NCBI RefSeq assembly: GCF_000347175.1
Contig: NZ_ANIK01000069.1
Span: 1-13,443 of the forward strand
Direction: 5' to 3'
Source: Leptospira alstonii serovar Sichuan str. 79601
GTDB lineage: Bacteria; Spirochaetota; Leptospiria; Leptospirales; Leptospiraceae
Length of the DNA stretch: 13,443 nucleotides
Under the pieces are notes generated by a model. That model saw only the letters and a program-made list of their open reading frames with translations, was not told the DNA's origin and made no database searches. The position numbers were made by a program, and so were the translations under genes. Shown here piece by piece: positions 1 through 13,443 of the stretch (the first letter of the stretch is position 1; each line of letters begins with the position of its first letter).

Positions 1-57
1 AATTCTATGCCCGAAAATATATTAAATCGAAAATTAGCCCAATATGGTCTTATGTAA
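1..57 (+). CDS. possible 3' end of an upstream gene (partial)
   Basis: Frame 1 is open from the window edge to a TAA at 55-57 and would encode an 18-residue tail ending in LNRKLAQYGLM. The composition is protein-like, but the stretch is too short to recognise or to test by coding statistics, and the open frame could be chance. No start is in the window. If it is real, the gene ends about 280 bp before ispH and is separated from it by the dispersed repeat, so it is probably not co-transcribed with ispH. I cannot assign a function. Confidence 0.25.
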   Translation, partial: NSMPENILNRKLAQYGLM

Positions 58-134
58 AAAAAAATAGCGGGAGGGCTTGACACAAGAAACATAGGAGAGA
101 GCGTTTCAGCCAACGAGCAGCAGAGCATTACCGA

Positions 135-191
135 GCGATCCGTAGAGAGCGAGGTTGAGTTTACGAGTGGCTCACAACGAAGTTGGGAAAT
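135..191 (+). repeat. dispersed intergenic repeat, copy 1
   Basis: A 57-bp stretch starting GCGATCCGTAGAGAG matches 12778-12834 at 53 of 57 positions by my manual alignment, in the same orientation. It includes an imperfect hairpin around CAACGAAGTTG (four paired bases and a GAA loop). The second copy lies right after cheB, so the pair flanks the ispH plus chemotaxis segment as direct repeats about 12.6 kb apart. The rest of 58-336 shows no gene. A TTGACA hexamer at 77-82 has no convincing -10 partner. The origin of the repeat is unknown to me; it may be a non-autonomous mobile sequence or debris of one. Confidence 0.8.
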
Positions 192-326
192 AGTGACCTA
201 TTTTCGAGCTCTTAAGGAAGCGGAGAAATGTTTCGGCTCTTCATTTTCCGTCGTGGAAAACGGATCTCAGAAAAGAGTTTTTTGATTCTTTGCCCGCCGC
301 CGGTTTCGAAGAATGGTAACCAAGAC

Positions 327-330
327 GGAG
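327..330 (+). promoter_or_regulatory. ribosome binding site that sets the ispH start
   Basis: GGAG lies six bases before the ATG at 337. An upstream in-frame ATG at 313 would add eight residues (MVTKTEPI) but has no properly spaced Shine-Dalgarno sequence. The family normally begins just before the LANPRGFCAGV segment, which also favours 337. Confidence 0.65.
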
Positions 331-336
331 CCGATC

Positions 337-1275
<939 letters not shown>

Positions 1276-1392
1276 AAAATCAAATGTGTTGAGTGGATTC
1301 ATTTTAGAAGTCGGAAATCGGTGGACGGTTTAAAATCCTGAACCCTGATTTCTAAAACTCATCCCGGCCTGATGCCAATTGATCGCCGCTGG

Positions 1393-1446
1393 AAATCTAG
1401 GAACTCCTATGTTTCGGGGGAATTAAAGATAGGAGTTCCTAGATTT
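1393..1446. repeat. perfect 18-bp inverted repeat, possible terminator or regulatory hairpin
   Basis: The left arm AAATCTAGGAACTCCTAT (1393-1410) and the right arm ATAGGAGTTCCTAGATTT (1429-1446) are exact reverse complements separated by an 18-base loop. A transcript could form an 18-bp stem on either strand. It lies about 118 bp past ispH and could end that transcript, but the stem is not followed by a real T-run (only TTTT across the stem base), so an intrinsic terminator is not proven. The AGGAGTTCC core occurs again at 1513-1521, which suggests a dispersed short repeat family rather than a one-off terminator. Confidence 0.75.
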
Positions 1447-1512
1447 TACGAACATTAGCCCAAGTTTTACAGTCATGTTTTCCTGTTAACCCCTATCTTC
1501 CCCTTGAAATGC

Positions 1513-1530
1513 AGGAGTTCCCACATTTTA
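1513..1530 (+). repeat. third copy of the AGGAGTTCC motif
   Basis: AGGAGTTCCCACATTTTA (1513-1530) matches 1431-1448 at 16 of 18 positions, in the same orientation. The left arm of the nearby inverted repeat holds the same motif inverted. This copy has no partner arm of its own, so it does not form a local hairpin, but it could pair with the left arm at 1393-1410 in an alternative structure. Its role is unknown. Confidence 0.6.
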
Positions 1531-1715
1531 GGATCGATTTTTATGAGACAAAATCCGGATTCATTTTTCGATTTTTCCTTCCAATTCCACCAAAATCCAA
1601 TTCCGTTCAGTGAATCCAAAATTTACTTTAGAATTTCTTACTTTTTTAATATCTATAACCTTCCGGAATAATAAAATTATTGATCTTTTTATAGAACTAC
1701 GGATGTTACTCCGTC

Positions 1716-5148
<3,433 letters not shown>

Positions 5149-5165
5149 TCAGGAGAATAGAAAGA

Positions 5166-5528
<363 letters not shown>

Positions 5529-5535
5529 GTGTTAT

Positions 5536-5934
5536 ATGCCATTTTTATTATATAAAGATTTCCAGGATGTCCGATCGAAGTCGGAAGATTCGGACGTTTT
5601 CGGTTTGAAAGTAGCAATCGAAGGCGAACTTACGATTTACGAGGCCTCCGAATTTAAGGAAAATCTAGATTCCGTCCTTAAAGATTCTCCCGCTTTATTA
5701 GAAATCGATCTTTTTAAGGTCCAAAAGATGGACACTTCTTGTCTACAGATTCTTCTCGCACTCAAAAAGGAAGCACAACGGCGAAATAAAAACGTCCGTT
5801 TGATCAATCACAGCCATAACGTTTTGAGGCTGATCGATCTCTACGGGCTCGCTTCTTTTTTAAACGATAAGATCAAACTTTCTAACGAAACTATGAAAGA
5901 ATTTTCATTTCGATACGGAGCGAACAAGGACTAA
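5536..5934 (+). CDS. STAS-domain protein (anti-sigma factor antagonist type)
   Basis: A 132-residue protein with one STAS domain spanning about 20-115. The segment KMDTSCLQILLALKKEA (64-80) is the conserved loop and helix; S68 aligns with the serine phosphorylated in Bacillus SpoIIAA (DSSG). Such proteins switch partners depending on Ser/Thr phosphorylation. No recognisable RsbW/SpoIIAB-type kinase is next to it; the only HATPase domains nearby belong to the two kinase-like proteins upstream and to CheA. It sits 7 bp after cheY and 2 bp before cheA, so it is certainly co-expressed with them. ATG 5536 is chosen because it begins right after the cheY stop; an open frame from 5446 would overlap cheY. 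The ribosome site is weak, suggesting coupling. The precise role in chemotaxis is unknown. Confidence 0.85.
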   Translation: MPFLLYKDFQDVRSKSEDSDVFGLKVAIEGELTIYEASEFKENLDSVLKDSPALLEIDLFKVQKMDTSCLQILLALKKEAQRRNKNVRLINHSHNVLRLIDLYGLASFLNDKIKLSNETMKEFSFRYGANKD

Positions 5935-5936
5935 GA

Positions 5937-8114
5937 ATGGATCTTTCAGAAGTAAGAGCTACGTTCATTTCAGAATCGGAAGAATTGCTTTCGTCCATGG
6001 AATCCAATCTTTTGATCTTGGAAAAGGATTCCAAAAACGTCGAAGGGATCCATTCCGTATTTCGCGCCATTCACACGATCAAAGGAACTTCGGGAATGTT
6101 CGGTTACGAACCGATAGAAAAATTCACGCACGAAGTCGAAACCCTTTTGGATCGGATTCGTTCGGGTAAACAAAATCTCACCAAAGAAGGAATCGAATTT
6201 TTATTCTTAGCCTGCGATCATATCCGTAATCTTGTTGCCTCCGACGGAGCGCCTATCGACGCCAAAACTTCTCGCAAACAAGCCGATCTCATATCACTCG
6301 TTAAAACGTTGCTTTCGGAAAATCTTTCCAACGATTCCGCCGTATCTAATAGAGACACAGACTCTAAAAATTCACAAATTTCTTCCGGCGATTTAAACGT
6401 TCCTTCCGGTTCCGCGCATTGGCAGATCACCTTGATTCCCGATTCGCATCTTTTCGAATCCGGCATGGACCCGTATACGTTTATTCAATACTTATCCCAA
6501 TCCGGAAAGATCGAACATCTTTTTGTTTATCCCGAATCCGTTCCGAATTGGTCGGACTTCAATCCCGAACATTCCTATCTGGGTTTTGAAATTTCATACG
6601 ATTCTTCAACGGATGGAAAGGAGATTCATTCTACATTAGAATTTTTGAAAGAAGGAAGTTACCTAAAAATCCTTCCTCCCAAATGTAGTTTGAATCTCTT
6701 TGCGGAAAATTGTGAAAACTTCCCTCTCGGAAAAGAAGTTTATCTAAACGCCCTCGAAATTCAAAAAGTACTCGCGCCGGAAGAGTTTGAAAAACTCTCG
6801 TACACATTCCTTCATTCGGTAGAATCGTATTCTTCCCCGGAAACGTTATCTTCCTCGAAAGACATTCATTCTCCATTTGAACTTCCTTCTCCTTTATCCG
6901 GCGAGAAAGCGGAAACTCTCAAGATACAAACAAAAACTCTGAGAGTCGATTCTTCCAAAATTGACACGTTAATCTCTCTTGTGGGAGAATTGATCACCCA
7001 AGAAGCGAACCTCAGTAGAAGGATCGTCGATACGGAAAATACGCAGCTGATCGAAAGTTCGGAATCTCTTTATAGACTCGTCAGCGAAATTAGAGAATTT
7101 GCGTTGAGTCTCAGGATGGTTCCGATCTCGGATTTATTCGAAAAATACAAACGTGTTGTGCGCGACCTTTCCAAAGAATTGGATAAACAAGTGGAACTCG
7201 AAATTTTCGGAGGTGAGACGGAACTGGATCGTTCGGTGATCGAAAAAATCGCCGATCCGATCGTACACATTCTACGAAACGCTCTCGATCACGGAATCGA
7301 AACTTCCAAAGAAAGAATTCAAAAAGGAAAACCGGCGACCGGAAAATTACGAATCCAAGCAAGTCACGGCACGGGAAGTATTCTTATAGAAATCAGCGAC
7401 GATGGAAAAGGTTTGGACTGCGAAAAAATCCTGGAAAAAGCGATCTCAAAGGGATTGATTCCACGCGATCAAATCCTTTCGGAATCGGAAGTCGCTTCCC
7501 TGATCTTTCAACCGGGTTTTTCCACGGCGGAGAAAGTCACGAATCTTTCCGGAAGAGGAGTCGGAATGGACGTCGTCCTGAAAAACATAGAATCACTCCG
7601 AGGCACCGTTCAGATTCAAACCGCCAAGGATCGGGGAAGTTCGTTCCATATTCGTCTGCCTCTCACTCTCGCCATCATCGACGGTTTTTTAGTCAAGGCC
7701 TCCGGTTTATTCTTTATCGTTCCGATGCAGATGGTTCGGGAAACCGTGGAATCGAAAGTCGTTTTTAACGGTTCTTCTTCGGACACCGTCAATCTGCGCG
7801 GAGAACTCCTACCGGTTCTTCATCTTTCCGAATTCCTTTCCCTGGAAACGATAACATTCGTAAAAGAGAATATATTAGTTTTAGAATATGAAGACAAGTC
7901 ATTCGGCGTGGTCGTCAACAATTTGCACGGAGAAATTCAATCCGTAATCCGTCCTATGGCGGAAATTTTCAAGGACGTAAAAGTTTTTAGCGGCACTTCC
8001 ATTTTGGGAAGCGGAGAAATCGCGTTTATACTCGACGTTCCCGGTTTATACAATTCGATCCGCGACCAAGAACATTCAAAAAACAGGGATTTGGCCGTTA
8101 AGACGGGTTCGTAG
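5937..8114 (+). CDS. cheA: chemotaxis histidine kinase CheA
   Basis: A 725-residue central kinase of chemotaxis: it autophosphorylates and passes phosphate to CheY and CheB under receptor and CheW control. Domains: HPt (P1, about 1-110) with H47 in AIHTIKGTSGMFG; a low-complexity Ser-rich linker (125-158); a region at 160-250 starting HWQITLIPDS that occupies the P2 position; another Ser-rich linker (295-325); P3 dimerisation (about 333-395, VDSSKIDTLISLVGELI); the HATPase (P4) with N448 (ILRNALDHG), DDGKG (488-492) and GRGVGMDVV (539-547); and CheW-like P5 (about 577-710). All catalytic boxes are intact. AAGGA six bases before the ATG supports the start. It follows the STAS gene by 2 bp and precedes the receptor by 45 bp. 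The call is secure; only P2 is unusual. Confidence 0.97.
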   Translation: MDLSEVRATFISESEELLSSMESNLLILEKDSKNVEGIHSVFRAIHTIKGTSGMFGYEPIEKFTHEVETLLDRIRSGKQNLTKEGIEFLFLACDHIRNLVASDGAPIDAKTSRKQADLISLVKTLLSENLSNDSAVSNRDTDSKNSQISSGDLNVPSGSAHWQITLIPDSHLFESGMDPYTFIQYLSQSGKIEHLFVYPESVPNWSDFNPEHSYLGFEISYDSSTDGKEIHSTLEFLKEGSYLKILPPKCSLNLFAENCENFPLGKEVYLNALEIQKVLAPEEFEKLSYTFLHSVESYSSPETLSSSKDIHSPFELPSPLSGEKAETLKIQTKTLRVDSSKIDTLISLVGELITQEANLSRRIVDTENTQLIESSESLYRLVSEIREFALSLRMVPISDLFEKYKRVVRDLSKELDKQVELEIFGGETELDRSVIEKIADPIVHILRNALDHGIETSKERIQKGKPATGKLRIQASHGTGSILIEISDDGKGLDCEKILEKAISKGLIPRDQILSESEVASLIFQPGFSTAEKVTNLSGRGVGMDVVLKNIESLRGTVQIQTAKDRGSSFHIRLPLTLAIIDGFLVKASGLFFIVPMQMVRETVESKVVFNGSSSDTVNLRGELLPVLHLSEFLSLETITFVKENILVLEYEDKSFGVVVNNLHGEIQSVIRPMAEIFKDVKVFSGTSILGSGEIAFILDVPGLYNSIRDQEHSKNRDLAVKTGS

Positions 8115-8159
8115 TTTCAGAGGAATCAATTTTATAAATTTTGAATATGGAGAAATCAA

Positions 8160-10697
<2,538 letters not shown>

Positions 10698-10708
10698 GAG
10701 GAATCAAG

Positions 10709-11220
<512 letters not shown>

Positions 11221-11224
<4 letters not shown>

Positions 11225-11724
11225 CGGAACCGGATACGGTCCGGGATTTGTTTTTACAACCCGGAGGTTTTTGTTGGGGAAGAAAGGATCTTAGAATCAG
11301 GACATTACTCGGTTCCTGCGTATCGATTTGTTTCTGGCATCCTTCTCTGCTTTACGGAGGTATGGCGCACGTTATGCTCCCTTCTCGTCCTTCGAACGAT
11401 TCCAGTTCTACACTAAACGGAAAGTACGCGGACGACGCACTCGATTTGTTTTTTGAAAAGATCGGACAAACGGGCGGAAGAAACGGTCAGTATCAAATCA
11501 AATTATTCGGCGGAGCTTCCATGTTTTCCACGGAGGAAGAAAAACTTCTGGAATTCAAATCGATTCGGGATATAGGAATGAAAAATATCCTTTCGATCAA
11601 GGAACTCTTAAGCAAAAACCGGCTCCCGATCACTTCCGAAGACTTGGGTGGTTTTTCTCATCGAAGAGTTTTCTTTTCGTTATGGGACGGAGAAATTTAC
11701 GTGGAAAGACCGGAGTTTTCATGA
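11221..11724 (+). CDS. cheD: chemoreceptor glutamine deamidase CheD
   Basis: A 167-residue CheD, which deamidates specific receptor glutamines to glutamates and so creates methylation sites; in some bacteria it also interacts with CheC. Catalytic residues are visible: C33 in TLLGSCVSICFW and H50 in GGMAHVMLP, with T28 as the likely third residue. KLFGGASMF (about 98-106) and LGGFSHRRVFF near the C terminus are typical of the family. No cheC is in the window. It overlaps both neighbours by ATGA junctions (11221-11224 with cheW and 11721-11724 with cheB), so the three are translationally coupled. The length is normal. Confidence 0.95.
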
Positions 11725-12770
11725 TCCGAGTTTTTATCGTAGACGATTCGGCGGTCGTTCGTCAGGTATTGACTCAAATTTTGAGCAACGACCCGGAAAT
11801 AAAAATCGTCGGACTCGCTTCCGATCCGATCTTTGCGGCGGAAAAACTTTCCTCCGTTTGGCCCGATGTGTTCATCCTCGACGTGGAAATGCCCCGTATG
11901 GACGGGATTTCCTTTTTAAAGAAGGTAATGTCCGAAAGACCTACTCCCGTCATCATCTGTTCGTCGTTAGCCGAAAAGGAATCCGAAACGGCCGTTCTTG
12001 CGATGAAACTCGGAGCCATAGACATCATTGAAAAACCCAAGGTCGGATTAAAAAATTTTCTGGAAGAATCGGAGATTCTATTCACCGATTCGGTCAAGGC
12101 GGCGTTTGCTTCCGGTGCGAGAATCAAACTGGATTCTTCCCAAAACGGAGATTCTAAATTTTTCGAGAATCACAAACAGACCAAGGCTGATTTTTCCAAG
12201 ATCAGCACGACGGACAAACTGATTGCGATCGGAACTTCCACAGGTGGAACACAGGCGCTCGAATACATTCTTACGCGATTAGACGTGCATTGTCCAGGCA
12301 TCGTGATCGTGCAACATATGCCCGAAAAATTCACGGAGGCGTTTGCCAATCGATTGAATCAAATCAGCGAAATTCAAGTCAAGGAAGCGAAGGACGGAGA
12401 TCGGATCCAACTCGGCTCCGCTTATATTGCGCCCGGAAACAAACACATGGAGATCTATCTAAACGGTGCGCAGTTTCACATCCGGATCGTGGACGGACCT
12501 CTCGTCAATCGGCATAGACCCTCCGTGGATATCTTGTTCAACTCGGTTGCAAAGATCGCCGGTCGGAACGCAAAAGGAATCATTATGACCGGGATGGGAA
12601 ACGACGGAGCCAACGGACTTTTAAAAATGAAACAGGCGGGGGCTTCTACGATCGCTCAGGACGAAGCCACTTGTGTGGTTTTCGGAATGCCAAAGGAAGC
12701 GATTTTGAAGGGAGCGGTGGATACGATCCTCCCTCTTTCGAAGATTGTAAGAGAGGTGCAGAATTTTTAG
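11721..12770 (+). CDS. cheB: chemotaxis protein-glutamate methylesterase CheB
   Basis: A 349-residue CheB that removes methyl groups from receptor glutamates when phosphorylated by CheA. The N-terminal receiver (about 1-120) has D8-D9 (IVDDSAVVR), phospho-acceptor D54 (FILDVEMPRMDG) and K105. A linker (about 135-160) leads to the methylesterase domain with the catalytic triad S173 (GTSTGGT), H199 (VQHMP) and D295 (MTGMGNDGA). The intervals of 26 and 96 residues equal those of Salmonella CheB (S164, H190, D286). Start 11721 has GGAG five bases upstream and forms an ATGA overlap with cheD; a longer reading from 11682 would overlap cheD more and is not needed. It is the last gene of the operon: the dispersed repeat begins 7 bp after its stop. 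All active residues are present. Confidence 0.97.
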   Translation: MIRVFIVDDSAVVRQVLTQILSNDPEIKIVGLASDPIFAAEKLSSVWPDVFILDVEMPRMDGISFLKKVMSERPTPVIICSSLAEKESETAVLAMKLGAIDIIEKPKVGLKNFLEESEILFTDSVKAAFASGARIKLDSSQNGDSKFFENHKQTKADFSKISTTDKLIAIGTSTGGTQALEYILTRLDVHCPGIVIVQHMPEKFTEAFANRLNQISEIQVKEAKDGDRIQLGSAYIAPGNKHMEIYLNGAQFHIRIVDGPLVNRHRPSVDILFNSVAKIAGRNAKGIIMTGMGNDGANGLLKMKQAGASTIAQDEATCVVFGMPKEAILKGAVDTILPLSKIVREVQNF

Positions 12771-12777
12771 ATGAAAC

Positions 12778-12854
12778 GCGATCCGTAGAGAGTGAGGTTG
12801 AGTTTACGTGTGGCTCTCAACGAAGTTGAGAAATCAACGCGATCCATAGAGAGC
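12778..12854 (+). repeat. dispersed intergenic repeat, copy 2 plus truncated tandem unit
   Basis: 12778-12834 matches 135-191 at 53 of 57 positions. After CAACG the unit begins again at 12840 (CGATCCATAGAGAGC) and breaks off at about 12854, giving a period of 61 bp. The sharp loss of similarity there is a plausible left boundary of the insertion sequence whose transposase starts at 12930, which would mean that the element inserted into the repeat. I could not confirm terminal inverted repeats. Confidence 0.8.
12815..12831. terminator. short hairpin after cheB within the repeat
   Basis: TCTCAACGAAGTTGAGA forms a 7-bp stem with a GAA loop, 44 bp after the cheB stop. There is no T-run after it, so it is a weak intrinsic terminator candidate at best. 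It is the better-paired version of the hairpin seen in repeat copy 1. Confidence 0.3.
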
Positions 12855-12929
12855 CATAACCTTACCCACAAATATGAGAAAAAACTAGATTTTTCAACCT
12901 TTATTTCCAAAGTTAGTAAGGGCCTTATA

Positions 12930-13443
12930 ATGAACACTAAACATTGGAGTAGTACACTCGGAACGGAATTAGATTGGGTGGAGGAAGAATATTTATCGCT
13001 GAACTTGGGAGATAAGCGATTAGATAAACGACTCAAGAAAATCGTGAGCGTGATGACAAAACGAGGAGGAACGAGTTTGCCAGATATATTTGGCAATTGG
13101 TCAGGCACGAAAGGAGCGTATCGCTTTTTTTCGAATCCGAAAGTATCATCGGAAAAGATCATAGAACCTCATAGTCAAGCAACAAAGAAACGACTTCACC
13201 AACAAGAAACAGTCTTGGTATTAAGCGACACAACGAAATCTATTATAGAAAAAGGGATCGTGTAGATGACTTGGGGCCGATGAACTCGGAATACAATCAG
13301 GGTCTTCTTTTGCATCCATCGATAGCTTTACGACTGAGGAATCCCTTTAGGCATCCTGGATTTTAAAATGTGGTCACGTACGGAATTAGGCGCCAACCAA
13401 AATCAAGACGGAAGAAAAATGTCCATAGAACATAAGGAAAGTG
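12930..13443 (+). pseudogene. Tn5/IS4-type transposase, frameshifted and cut by the window end
   Basis: The ATG at 12930 opens 111 residues (MNTKHWSSTLGTELDWVEEE onward) ending at TAG 13263-13265. The segment has the Tn5-type N-terminal DNA-binding region: LGDKRLDKR, then GTKGAYRFFSNPKVS, then VLVLSDTT, where D100 corresponds to the first catalytic Asp of Tn5 transposase (EDTT). The reading then continues in other frames: VDDLGPMNSEYNQGLLLHPS from 13262, TTEESL from 13330, and LGILDFKMWSRTELG from 13347, which returns to the original frame. Three frame changes are therefore needed, each equal to loss of one base or gain of two. The product is a truncated, surely inactive protein. The gene runs past 13443, so the DDE residues Asp-2 and Glu are not in view. 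A longer in-frame reading from 12792 crosses the repeat and is not used. Confidence 0.85.

Larger units (their letters stand above)
1276..1715. other. 440-bp intergenic region between ispH and the chemotaxis operon
   Basis: No convincing coding frame was found on either strand. The region holds the 18-bp inverted repeat at 1393-1446 and a third, direct copy of its motif at 1513-1530. A weaker 8-bp inverted pair (TTTTAGAA at 1302-1309, TTCTAAAA at 1350-1357) lies just after ispH. The last 100 bp are very A/T-rich and probably contain the operon promoter, but I found no -35/-10 pair good enough to annotate. There is no clear sigma-28-type site either. Confidence 0.7.

Noticed and set aside
1622..1677. 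Possible promoter elements before the kinase (TTTACT, TATAAC, TAAAAT)
   Set aside because: No pair has an acceptable 16-18 bp spacing, and such hexamers are expected by chance in A/T-rich DNA.
11648..12031. 127-codon open frame across the cheD-cheB junction
   Set aside because: It is a shifted reading of both genes, rich in Arg and Ser, without any domain.
12778..12854. CRISPR array
   Set aside because: Only one full and one partial unit lie in tandem, with a 5-bp gap and no spacers.
12792..12929. N-terminal extension of the transposase
   Set aside because: It would be encoded by the dispersed repeat; the family-like sequence begins at the ATG at 12930.

Overview
The window looks like a chromosomal segment of a spirochaete, most probably Leptospira. 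The IspH protein, the A/T-rich intergenic DNA, the order of chemotaxis genes and a Tn5/IS4-type transposase remnant all fit that genus. This assignment rests on recognition of protein families, not on a database search. Every convincing gene is on the + strand.

Layout. Positions 1-57 may be the 3' end of an upstream gene. Positions 58-336 are non-coding and carry one copy of a ~57-bp dispersed repeat. ispH (isoprenoid biosynthesis) occupies 337-1275. A 440-bp gap (1276-1715) follows and holds a perfect 18-bp inverted repeat plus a third copy of the same motif. From 1716 to 12770 nine genes are packed head to tail and form one probable operon: (1) a PAS-GAF-HisKA-HATPase kinase with a degenerate receiver at its end; (2) an overlapping REC-HisKA-like-HATPase protein; (3) a single-domain CheY-like receiver; (4) a STAS-domain protein; (5) CheA; (6) a membrane methyl-accepting receptor with two tandem PAS domains; (7) CheW; (8) CheD; (9) CheB. 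Gaps between them are -38, 17, 7, 2, 45, 11, -4 and -4 bp. Directly after cheB there are one full copy and one truncated copy of the dispersed repeat, then a frameshifted Tn5-like transposase gene that runs off the end.

How the genes work together. CheA, CheW and the receptor make the core signalling complex, CheB and CheD adjust receptor adaptation, and the CheY-like receiver is the obvious output. No cheR is in the window. The two PAS domains of the receptor each keep His, Leu and Trp residues at the spacing I remember for the haem-binding Aer2 PAS domain (His234, Leu264, Trp283), so the receptor is predicted to sense oxygen or another gas. The operon also carries its own His-Asp kinase pair and a STAS protein. 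This suggests that the pathway may have a second input (a cytoplasmic PAS-GAF kinase) and perhaps a partner-switching output, rather than being a plain flagellar chemotaxis operon.
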